A stretch of DNA of 34,943 bases from a virus, in the IMG/VR virus record IMGVR_UViG_3300003813_000020, positions 1-34,943 of that record, one strand, 5' to 3'. The position numbers and the translations under genes were made by a program. Of the stretch, positions 23,763-30,344 are shown piece after piece. Numbering within the stretch: the first letter of the stretch is position 1; each line of letters opens with the position of its first letter. The notes below the pieces were generated by a model. That model was not told the DNA's origin and did no database searches. It saw nothing but the letters and a program-made list of their open reading frames with translations.

Positions 23763-26119
23763 TGGCAGATGAATTGACACCTCAAGAGCAGGAAGAGTTT
23801 GAGTTCCGTCATCGTGCGGAGCAAGAGCAACCACAGGCCGCTGCTGCTCAACCAACAAATATTCCAGGTACTAGCGTAGACTACTCCGCACCGGGTTTTG
23901 TTGCTGGCACCGCTGGTGTTGTTGGTGGTGCTATGTTAGGCCCCGGATTAAAATCTGAGTTTGACAAGTACGGTATCCCTGGTCTAAAGCCACAGGCCAC
24001 CACAGCTCCTCAGGTTCCCCCAACATTTAAGAGCCCGACAGAGGTTGCAGCTCAGGCAATTAAAAACCGCCAAGGTAGTGTTACTGTTGAGGGATACCCA
24101 TCCAACCCTAACGCAAATTATGGCCGTAGCCAGTTTGTAAACCCTGAGGGTAAGGGTTTATTTTATGGTACCGGTGAGACGGGCGACTACTCTGGTGTAC
24201 GTAAGTCTGCAGAGGAGGCAATAGCCGCAGAGAAGCAATTCCCTGGCATGAAATCTATTCAGGGTGGTGCAACACCATTCTCTGTTCCTGAACATGTCGC
24301 TAAGGAACTAGAGTCATTAAAAATTCAAGAAGACGCGGCAAGAAACGCACACAACCAAGCAGAGGTAAGCCGTATTGCACATCTTCGTGCGTCTCGCCTG
24401 CAGGCAGTAGAGAACGCATACAAAGAATTAAACGCTAAGCCAGGATTTATGGAGTCCTTGCGTGGTGCTCCAGTACAAGCAGCACGTCGTGGTGTTGAGA
24501 ATGTTGGTGATTTTTTAAACAGAACAATTAGCCCGCATGGTATGGCAACGGCAGGTAGCCGCGCCCTTGGTGCGCTTGGTGGACTTGACGTTGGCCTACA
24601 AGGCACCAACGCCGTGGAGCACGCCATGAAGGGCCAGTACGGCCGTGCCGCAGTGAGTGGTCTTGGTGCTCTCGGTGGTGCCGCGGCGCTTACACGTCAC
24701 CCGTTGTTAATGCCTATTGGTATGGGCGTTGCTGCGGGGGCTCCGTACCTCAATGAGTACTTAGACACACTGGCAGAGAAGCACCCAGGTCTGCACCTAG
24801 CAGATGGTGGCAGTGTTCCTGAGATGGGAACTGCACAGGCCTATGAACCTAGCTATAGTGAAAAGATTCGTGACTACGCAGCTAAATATATGAGTCCACA
24901 ACAGGCAGATACATTGTTTGGTGGTCCAAGAGCAACCACGGCGGATAAGTTTAATCCGATTGGTATGGCGCTACAGACCCCAGGGGCAATTGCTGATTCA
25001 GCTAAGGGCTTTGTTGAGGCAGGACAAAAGGGTGACTACCTTGGTGGTATGGGTAACTATTTAATGGGAGCTATGAACGTGGCCCCAATGCTAAAGCCCG
25101 CTGGCCAAGTAGGTAGGGCCGCACTTAAAGAGCTTGGCCCTAAAGCCGCAGATATGGCGGAAAACTATTTAGCTAAATTAGGTGGTGTCCATTACGCTGT
25201 TCCAAATGAAACTAAATTCATGCGCGCCAGTGAGGCTTATGCTCCACAAGAAGGAAAAACCTTAAATTTAACTCAATCAGATAGACTAAAAGCTATTGAG
25301 GGTGAATTAGGTGGACATGAATTTTCTGGTCACCAAATAGATAAACCTGAATACAAAGAAGCAAATGCTGTATGGGGTGTTGCATCCCCACAAGAAGCTA
25401 CCAAAATTATTAACCGTAACAAAAAAGTTCCTGAAGGACAATCTATTTGGGCTCCGTTAATTGGTAGTGAGACACAACATCAAACAAACCCTCATGTATT
25501 TGATCCTATGCTTGAAGAGTTTTATCACCAAGTAAGAACTGGTAATTTGACTCCAGAAACTGCAGCTAAAATGAAAGCTGCATTAGGCAAACAAGAGTTT
25601 GGTTCTGGTGCTAGAAAAGGCCAGTTGATGTTTCCTAATACTCCCGATGTAACTAATGAAGAAGCTATTCGTAATCTAAGTGGTACTTTTGAAAATAGAG
25701 GACCTTTAGCAAACGTTTTATTTGGTGCTCAAGGTGCTGGTAAAACAAAAGGTCAAATTATAGATTACAAAGGCATGTTGCAAGATATGGCTGATCCAAA
25801 ATCTATCGGTGCTCCAACGCATTCTGTTGGTACTAGAATTTTTACTTTAGACAATAACGCTTCATATCGTCCGGATTTACATTCTGCTTTTCCTCATATT
25901 TTAAGTGGAACTGATATGGGAGTATCTCATGCCCCCGTCCCTAAAGAATTGATACTGGGAGATTACATGCAACAATATAGAGACTTTACTGGCAAAGAGC
26001 CTGGTACTTGGGCCTTTACACGTAAACCTTTATCTGTTCAAATGACTGATAAACTATTACGTAAGATGGAAGCGGCAGGCCATAAAAAAGGCGGTAAGGT
26101 TAAGAAGGCTAAGAAATAA
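23762..26119 (+). CDS. Internal-virion-block protein, chimeric, with GG-tag C-terminus
   Basis: A 785-residue protein. The first ~470 residues are A/G-rich with short hydrophobic stretches (F-V-A-G-T-A-G-V-V-G-G-A-M, A-A-V-S-G-L-G-A-L-G-G-A-A) and the motif L-A-D-G-G-S-V-P. From about residue 475 (nt ~25190) base composition turns AT-rich and the protein becomes a compact, charged, globular domain (W-G-V-A-S-P-Q-E-A-T-K-I-I-N-R-N, E-F-Y-H-Q-V-R-T-G-N-L-T-P-E-T-A, P-N-T-P-D-V-T-N-E-E-A), not recognised. It ends K-K-G-G-K-V-K-K-A-K-K, like the 8272-8892 product. Inferred: an ejected protein whose C-terminal domain was acquired separately, perhaps an effector. One base is shared with the next gene (TAATG). 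Confidence 0.55.
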   Translation: MADELTPQEQEEFEFRHRAEQEQPQAAAAQPTNIPGTSVDYSAPGFVAGTAGVVGGAMLGPGLKSEFDKYGIPGLKPQATTAPQVPPTFKSPTEVAAQAIKNRQGSVTVEGYPSNPNANYGRSQFVNPEGKGLFYGTGETGDYSGVRKSAEEAIAAEKQFPGMKSIQGGATPFSVPEHVAKELESLKIQEDAARNAHNQAEVSRIAHLRASRLQAVENAYKELNAKPGFMESLRGAPVQAARRGVENVGDFLNRTISPHGMATAGSRALGALGGLDVGLQGTNAVEHAMKGQYGRAAVSGLGALGGAAALTRHPLLMPIGMGVAAGAPYLNEYLDTLAEKHPGLHLADGGSVPEMGTAQAYEPSYSEKIRDYAAKYMSPQQADTLFGGPRATTADKFNPIGMALQTPGAIADSAKGFVEAGQKGDYLGGMGNYLMGAMNVAPMLKPAGQVGRAALKELGPKAADMAENYLAKLGGVHYAVPNETKFMRASEAYAPQEGKTLNLTQSDRLKAIEGELGGHEFSGHQIDKPEYKEANAVWGVASPQEATKIINRNKKVPEGQSIWAPLIGSETQHQTNPHVFDPMLEEFYHQVRTGNLTPETAAKMKAALGKQEFGSGARKGQLMFPNTPDVTNEEAIRNLSGTFENRGPLANVLFGAQGAGKTKGQIIDYKGMLQDMADPKSIGAPTHSVGTRIFTLDNNASYRPDLHSAFPHILSGTDMGVSHAPVPKELILGDYMQQYRDFTGKEPGTWAFTRKPLSVQMTDKLLRKMEAAGHKKGGKVKKAKK

Positions 26120-27174
26120 TGCCTAAGTTATCTCTACCTGAAATTCGTGCGCTGTTGGATGAGGCCAAGGCGGCCTATAAGGCCAAGTTTACGACAGGAT
26201 TTTATCATGGTAGTCCAGCAAATAACATAGAGGCATTTGATCCCACAAAGTCTGCTAAGGATCCAATGTACATTACTCCTAAAGCGACTTTTGTAACTAG
26301 GGACCCAGAGTTTGCGGAATCATTTTTGTCAATGAACAACAGTGGCAAAGTTAAATCTGGCTCTACTATGTATCCAGTAAATGTCAATCTAGGACAACAT
26401 TGGCACCCCGATACACAGGAAGGTCAACAGGTTATTTCAGACTTTATTGAAAAGTATCCGAAGCGCGTTAACCTTGAAAAGGGTTTAAAGCGTGGTGACT
26501 GGACAGCGATTGAAAACTCAGACTTTTTAACGCACTTAAAAGATACAGGACATGATACCTTCCACGTAGTAGAGGGTGGTATCCCTAACGTCGGTGTATT
26601 AAAGCCTGAAAACATCCGTGGCAAGTTTGCTGAGTACAATCCTGATGAGGCAATGAACCCAGACTTTATGAAGGCAGCTGGTGGCTCTGTTGAGGGTTAC
26701 GCTGGTGGTGGTGAGGTACTAAAGAAGGTATTAAAGTTTGCTGAGGATGTACCATTTATTCATTACAGCAACCACCCGTCACTTAATAGACTAGAGCCCA
26801 GCATGTATGGTCGCGGCATTAAGGGGCAAGAGGCGGCAAGGCTTAAAGATGCTCCAGATATTAAAGACCGTAGCTACTTCTACGTAAATAAGGGTGAGCA
26901 GACAATGCCACCAGAGCAGGGACTTGGTAGCCAAAAGTATCAAGGTACCGCATCAAATGTATACAACGCGGCCGAAGACCCAGAGGGATTTCATGCCATT
27001 GCTAAGAGCCGTGCACTTGATCCATACATGATGTCTTTTGGTCGTGAGATGGTAGATCCTGCCGTTAAGGCCACCGAGCTAGAGCGCCTTATTAAAGGTG
27101 CGGGCTATGAGGGCTACCACACCGGTGATGTGGGGCTGATGTTCAACCCCACACCGGTTAGTAAAGCACCGTAG
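26119..27174 (+). CDS. ADP-ribosyltransferase-like (ART-PolyVal type) virion effector, possibly two domains
   Basis: A 351-residue protein. The first part reads F-Y-H-G-S (28-32) followed by A-F-D, then F-V-T-R-D-P-E-F-A-E-S-F (58-69), Y-P-V-N-V-N-L-G (85-92), G-H-D-T-F-H-V (144-150) and V-L-K-P-E-N-I-R ... F-A-E-Y-N-P (160-175). This is the order seen in ART domains of phage polyvalent proteins (H-G near the start, a T/S-x-D-P-x-x-A-x-x-[FY] strand-helix, a closing x-P-x-x-I). A GG-rich linker (187-199) joins a second part with F-I-H-Y-S (213-217), R-S-Y-F-Y-V (251-256) and G-A-G-Y-E-G-Y (327-333), possibly a related fold. It is the last gene of the internal-virion block, so injection and early modification of host proteins is a reasonable inference. 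The catalytic glutamate was not identified with confidence. Confidence 0.6.
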   Translation: MPKLSLPEIRALLDEAKAAYKAKFTTGFYHGSPANNIEAFDPTKSAKDPMYITPKATFVTRDPEFAESFLSMNNSGKVKSGSTMYPVNVNLGQHWHPDTQEGQQVISDFIEKYPKRVNLEKGLKRGDWTAIENSDFLTHLKDTGHDTFHVVEGGIPNVGVLKPENIRGKFAEYNPDEAMNPDFMKAAGGSVEGYAGGGEVLKKVLKFAEDVPFIHYSNHPSLNRLEPSMYGRGIKGQEAARLKDAPDIKDRSYFYVNKGEQTMPPEQGLGSQKYQGTASNVYNAAEDPEGFHAIAKSRALDPYMMSFGREMVDPAVKATELERLIKGAGYEGYHTGDVGLMFNPTPVSKAP

Positions 27175-27547
27175 CTTTAACCCAATTAGCAAACTGATGC
27201 AACTGTTCTGGCGTTGCATCTCGTTTCATACAATTTGCCATATTGGAAAGCCATTGCACATTGCCGATGGTATATCCTTTTTCAGGATCTATTTTATCTA
27301 ACGATGGGCTTGTCTGAAGTATTTTTCCTTTTTGATGACCCCAAGATAATTCAGTATTAAACACTGGACATTTATCAGGAAAAATAGAAATTAAATACTC
27401 TAATGTCAGATCAAACGGAATGTTTAATTTTTTGGCGCGGTATTTAGTTTCAAAAAATCGACGTTTAATACAACCCCCTTTGGTGGACATTAACCTGTCT
27501 TGATGTTTTTTGGAACGAATTGCTTGTTTTTCTTTTTGCGAAAGCAT
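27158..27547 (-). CDS. HNH-type homing endonuclease
   Basis: A 129-residue protein with GGAG before the ATG. A basic N-terminus (S-K-K-H-Q-D-R, I-K-R-R-F-F-E-T-K-Y-R-A-K-K) is followed by the phage HNH pattern C-P-V-F-N, then S-L-D-K-I-D-P-E-K-G-Y-T-I-G-N-V-Q-W-L-S-N-M-A-N and a closing A-T-P-E-Q-L-H-Q-F-A-N-W. The first catalytic histidine expected near S-x-D-[RK]-I-D is not obvious, as in many phage members of this group. It sits at the end of the minus arm and overlaps the 3' end of the plus-strand ART-like gene by 17 bases, a convergent overlap. It has its own promoter-like motif and a structured leader. Confidence 0.8.
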   Translation of the reverse strand: MLSQKEKQAIRSKKHQDRLMSTKGGCIKRRFFETKYRAKKLNIPFDLTLEYLISIFPDKCPVFNTELSWGHQKGKILQTSPSLDKIDPEKGYTIGNVQWLSNMANCMKRDATPEQLHQFANWVKATVLY

Positions 27548-27586
27548 TTTGATACTCCTGAATAGTAGTTTGAAGTTGATAGGTGA

Positions 27587-27628
27587 GTCTTAGATTCAGG
27601 CTAAGACAAAGTTTTCGAACACTCTGTC
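27587..27628 (-). promoter_or_regulatory. Two overlapping stem-loops in the HNH leader
   Basis: On the minus strand GACAGAGT/ACTTTGTC (8 bp with one G-U, 27605-27612 with 27621-27628) precedes GTCTTAG/CTAAGAC (7 bp perfect, 27587-27593 with 27601-27607). The two stems share 27605-27607, so they cannot both form fully. They lie between the promoter-like motif and the ribosome site. Confidence 0.55.
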
Positions 27629-27639
27629 CCTATCTATAC

Positions 27640-27655
27640 ATATTAATGCAAAAAA
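27640..27655 (-). promoter_or_regulatory. Intergenic motif TTTTTTGCATTAATAT, minus-strand copy 1
   Basis: Minus-strand copy directly behind the polA stop codon and its stem-loop, about 90 bases before the terminal HNH gene. It continues with GTATAGATAGGG. Orientation matches the downstream gene. Confidence 0.65.
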
Positions 27656-27673
27656 CTAGGCAAATCCGCCCTA
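27655..27673 (-). terminator. Stem-loop with T-run at the polA stop codon
   Basis: Read on the minus strand, TAGGGC-GGATTT-GCCTA (5-6 bp with one bulge) begins in the polA stop codon TAG and is followed by G and six Ts that lead into the promoter-like motif. The stem is short but has the same layout as at 14961-14983. Confidence 0.5.
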
Positions 27674-29611
27674 TTTTTTGTACCTTTTTGAGACCCAGCC
27701 GTCTCCGGCTAATGGAAAATCAGGAGCCCATTTTGGTGGTTGTGTTACCATTTTTAACACATCAGCCAAAGTCTGTTCTGCATTTTTCTCATCAGTTAAT
27801 AAAAGGTATTCATCATGTATCAAGTTAGTCACCTCGTAACCGGCTTTATCAAGCCTAGTAAGTCCCTCGGCCAAAAAATCACGTGCGGTACCCTGCACCG
27901 CGGATTGAAACAACGAACTACCAATAATCTGATTCCTACCCCACTGCCTTGTATATGTGCTCTGAGTGTGGACAGTGACCCCGACCTTTTGCTGACCCCA
28001 CGGAGTGGTGACCAGCTCGAGCTGTGGCCTCTGCCAGCAGATGAGTCTACCTGATGGCAGCTGCATCCATAGCGCGTTCTTTGCCACCTTCAGAACCAGC
28101 TTATCCCCGGCACGAAACGGATTACCGGGATTCTCAACTGCTTGAATCGCGGCATTTTCGCACAATGCCCACAAAGCCTTCACTTTCACATACGAACTGC
28201 GGTAGCCATCTACTGCGTTCTTGGCTTGAGCCTCACTAAGTTTTACACCCATCCCCTCCGCGTACTTAACAAGTCCTTTCGCGCCTTGTCCAAACATTGC
28301 ACCTAAAACCGCTGACTTCGCGATTTGGCGCTGATCTTTAGTAACGTCGTCATAACTGACGTGATAAAGATTATCTGCTGCAAATGTTTTATACTCATCT
28401 AATCCTTTCCGGAACAATTCCACTTTATCTTTTTGCCCAGCCAGGTAGACGCCAACTCGGTTTTCAATTGAGCTAAAATCCACGTCAACGAAGGTTTTTC
28501 CCTCTGGTGCTCTAATAGCGGAGCGTACAAGGGAGGAAAGTTCTCGCATCGTACCATTTCCTCCCATAAATACGTTTGGTATTGCCTGTTCAATTTCCTC
28601 ATCTTCAAGTGTGGGGCGCGCAATATTCTGCAAATTAAGCCCACCACGGCTCGCCCAGCGGCCAGTACTAGCGCCATGATATACCAATGTATTCCTAATC
28701 CGTCCTTCACGTTGTATCTCCATCATTTTAGCGTACTTAGCCACGCTAGTTTGGCTTCCTTCTTGGCGCAGTTCTAAAGCTCTGCGAAGGGGTTTAAATA
28801 GGTGCTCCAGTTTAAGTGTTTTCTCTACTGTCTCGGCTGTTAAATCTGGTAACGGATCAATCATCATCTTGTTAACCCAACCCAGCAATTTGGCCCTCTC
28901 AGACGGCTTAAAACCGGTCAAGGCGACGCATTCGTTATCTAGTTGGTCCTGGGCCCTCACCACGGCCAAGACGGCGCTGTGGAGCTCGTTAGGATCAACC
29001 GGTACGCCTTTTAAATTAATTTTCTGAGTCAGTAGCCAAACTTCCTGCTCGGCCTCTGTAAGGGGCCTTAAATTGGCTACAATCGCCATCTCTGTGCGTA
29101 CGTCCTGTGCGCAGTAATCAAACAACTCACGCATTAACTCTGGATCTTCATTAAAGGTGCCTTTATGGGGCTTGCACAACTTCTGGATCAGGTATCTACC
29201 ACGGGTATCTTTTTGGTGCGCGCTGTCCATGAAGATGGCTGCATCACCCAATGATTGTGGCACGTTGTTGGCTGCTGCTATGGCCATGGAGTCAACGCAC
29301 TGCTCTAGCTTTAAGGGAGGCCAGCCGTATTTAGGCACACAGACACAGTTCCAGATGGCGTACTCGAACATGGCGTTCCATGCTTGGATCTTGCCACCAT
29401 CTTTGACGTGCTTTAAAAAACGAGAAAAAGCCATCACCGTGTTTGTGTCTGGTTTGGGTGCGTTGTAAACCGCTACATCGCTGGGGTTTGTGCCGTACGC
29501 AATACACAACACTTCCGTTGTGGGGTCGTTGGCGTAGATATCCAGACCGCGGTCGGTTAGATCAATGTGGCTACGTGTCTCAAAGTCAATACTAAAAATT
29601 TGCTCTTTCAT
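27671..29611 (-). CDS. polA: Family A DNA polymerase with 3'-5' exonuclease
   Basis: A 646-residue replicative polymerase. Start ATG 29611 is chosen for its GGAG and because the protein then begins directly with the exonuclease strand; 19 extra upstream codons have no support. Exonuclease: Asp9 and Glu11 (S-I-D-F-E-T-R), Asn79/Glu83 region (W-N-A-M-F-E), Y166-x3-D170 (Y-C-A-Q-D-V-R-T-E). Polymerase: T-G-R-W-A-S-R-G-G-L-N-L-Q-N-I at 316-330, motif A with Asp378 (D-V-D-F-S-S-I-E-N-R), motif B with R428/K432 through F440-G441, motif C His599-Asp600-Glu601. Motif A has S-S-I-E-N-R instead of S-Q-I-E-L-R, a variant common in phages. No 5'-3' exonuclease domain, as in T7. It lies behind a long structured leader with its own promoter-like motif. 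Confidence 0.95.
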   Translation of the reverse strand: MKEQIFSIDFETRSHIDLTDRGLDIYANDPTTEVLCIAYGTNPSDVAVYNAPKPDTNTVMAFSRFLKHVKDGGKIQAWNAMFEYAIWNCVCVPKYGWPPLKLEQCVDSMAIAAANNVPQSLGDAAIFMDSAHQKDTRGRYLIQKLCKPHKGTFNEDPELMRELFDYCAQDVRTEMAIVANLRPLTEAEQEVWLLTQKINLKGVPVDPNELHSAVLAVVRAQDQLDNECVALTGFKPSERAKLLGWVNKMMIDPLPDLTAETVEKTLKLEHLFKPLRRALELRQEGSQTSVAKYAKMMEIQREGRIRNTLVYHGASTGRWASRGGLNLQNIARPTLEDEEIEQAIPNVFMGGNGTMRELSSLVRSAIRAPEGKTFVDVDFSSIENRVGVYLAGQKDKVELFRKGLDEYKTFAADNLYHVSYDDVTKDQRQIAKSAVLGAMFGQGAKGLVKYAEGMGVKLSEAQAKNAVDGYRSSYVKVKALWALCENAAIQAVENPGNPFRAGDKLVLKVAKNALWMQLPSGRLICWQRPQLELVTTPWGQQKVGVTVHTQSTYTRQWGRNQIIGSSLFQSAVQGTARDFLAEGLTRLDKAGYEVTNLIHDEYLLLTDEKNAEQTLADVLKMVTQPPKWAPDFPLAGDGWVSKRYKK

Positions 29612-29741
29612 ACATGCTCCTGTGGCAAGCCAACGTATTGGCGGTTTAATAAAAACGTACAAAATCAACTATTAGTTTACTTTTTCGTACATTTTTAAAC
29701 TTTTTATTACAAATCAGTACTTTAACATACTTTTTTACACA

Positions 29742-29760
29742 TTAACATACTGTGTGTTAA
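29742..29760 (-). promoter_or_regulatory. Near-perfect palindrome in the polA leader (operator-like)
   Basis: TTAACATAC-T-GTGTGTTAA: 9-base arms with one mismatch and a 1-base centre. A further half-site TTAACATAC lies at 29722-29730. It lies between the promoter-like motif (29802) and the polA start. It could bind a dimeric regulator or, as RNA, form a stem-loop. Confidence 0.5.
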
Positions 29761-29792
29761 AGACGCATTTTAATGTTAAGGTGCATCTTTAA
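29757..29792 (-). promoter_or_regulatory. Long stem-loop at the start of the polA leader
   Basis: On the minus strand TTAAAGATGCA pairs with TGCGTCTTTAA (11 bp, one G-U; 29782-29792 with 29757-29767) around a 14-base loop. It shares 29757-29760 with the palindrome at 29742-29760, so the two structures compete. Confidence 0.6.
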
Positions 29793-29801
29793 ACTTCATA
29801 C

Positions 29802-29817
29802 ATATTAATGCAAAAAA
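29802..29817 (-). promoter_or_regulatory. Intergenic motif TTTTTTGCATTAATAT, minus-strand copy 2
   Basis: Copy between the HNH gene and polA, 190 bases before the polA start. The gap 29612-29862 is the largest in the window. Going towards polA it holds this motif, the stem-loop and palindrome, and an AT-rich stretch with several TTTTT runs in which I see nothing further. Confidence 0.7.
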
Positions 29818-29838
29818 GGGGCCTCCCAAAGGAGCCCC
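29812..29838 (-). terminator. Rho-independent terminator after nrdJ-HNH
   Basis: On the minus strand GGGGCTCC-TTTG-GGA(G)GCCCC, an 8-bp GC-rich stem with one bulged base, is followed immediately by TTTTTT. It is the strongest terminator of the set, and its T-run is again the start of the next promoter-like motif. Confidence 0.88.
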
Positions 29839-29862
29839 AAATCACCACCATGTGAAATAGTT

Positions 29863-30342
29863 TTATTTGTTTCCGTGGTTTGCTATTAATTTGCACCAAG
29901 CAATAAACACTTCGTTTGACATATCTTTTTTCATCATGTTTAATGCTTTATGTACGATTTGAATGTTATTTGGGTTGTACCCCATATTACTATCAATTCT
30001 ATCCACGGAAGCATCGACACCAAATTCTAAAGGTATCCCAGTAAAAGCGCATAGTTTATCTTGTGCTTCATACCGATCACTAATCTCCTCAATAGTTAGC
30101 TCAAAATTTATACTACGTTTTTCTGCGCCGTGCTTTAGTTTAGAGTGAACTTTACCTGGTATCTCACCATATCCACGCCAAGCAGGATTTTTGTCGAGCT
30201 TGGCGTTTCTGTTTGGAGAACGATTGTTTAACGCGGTTCGACAAGAAGCACATACAGCGTTGTTGGCATTTGCTTTTTGGACAGAATCAGCACGCTTGTA
30301 GTGTATTGTCTTACCACATTTAGGGCAATCTCTTATAAACAT
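29863..30342 (-). CDS. HNH endonuclease with N-terminal zinc ribbon
   Basis: A 159-residue protein from ATG 30342, two bases after the nrdJ stop; the frame is open a little further up, but that is inside nrdJ. Two C-x-x-C pairs (C6/C9, C31/C34) form a zinc ribbon. Then comes the phage HNH pattern C-A-F-T-G-I-P-L, A-S-V-D-R-I-D-S-N-M-G-Y-N-P-N-N-I-Q-I-V-H and M-M-K-K-D-M-S. Likely a freestanding homing endonuclease inserted just behind the end of nrdJ, whose conserved C-terminus is intact. There is no good ribosome site of its own, so it probably depends on nrdJ translation. It is more AT-rich than nrdJ. Confidence 0.85.
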   Translation of the reverse strand: MFIRDCPKCGKTIHYKRADSVQKANANNAVCASCRTALNNRSPNRNAKLDKNPAWRGYGEIPGKVHSKLKHGAEKRSINFELTIEEISDRYEAQDKLCAFTGIPLEFGVDASVDRIDSNMGYNPNNIQIVHKALNMMKKDMSNEVFIAWCKLIANHGNK

Positions 30343-30344
30343 AA

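Noticed and set aside
29640-29740. AT-rich gap before polA as replication origin
   Set aside because: AT-richness and TTTTT runs alone are not enough. No iterons beyond the TTAACATAC half-sites and no primase-type motif could be supported.
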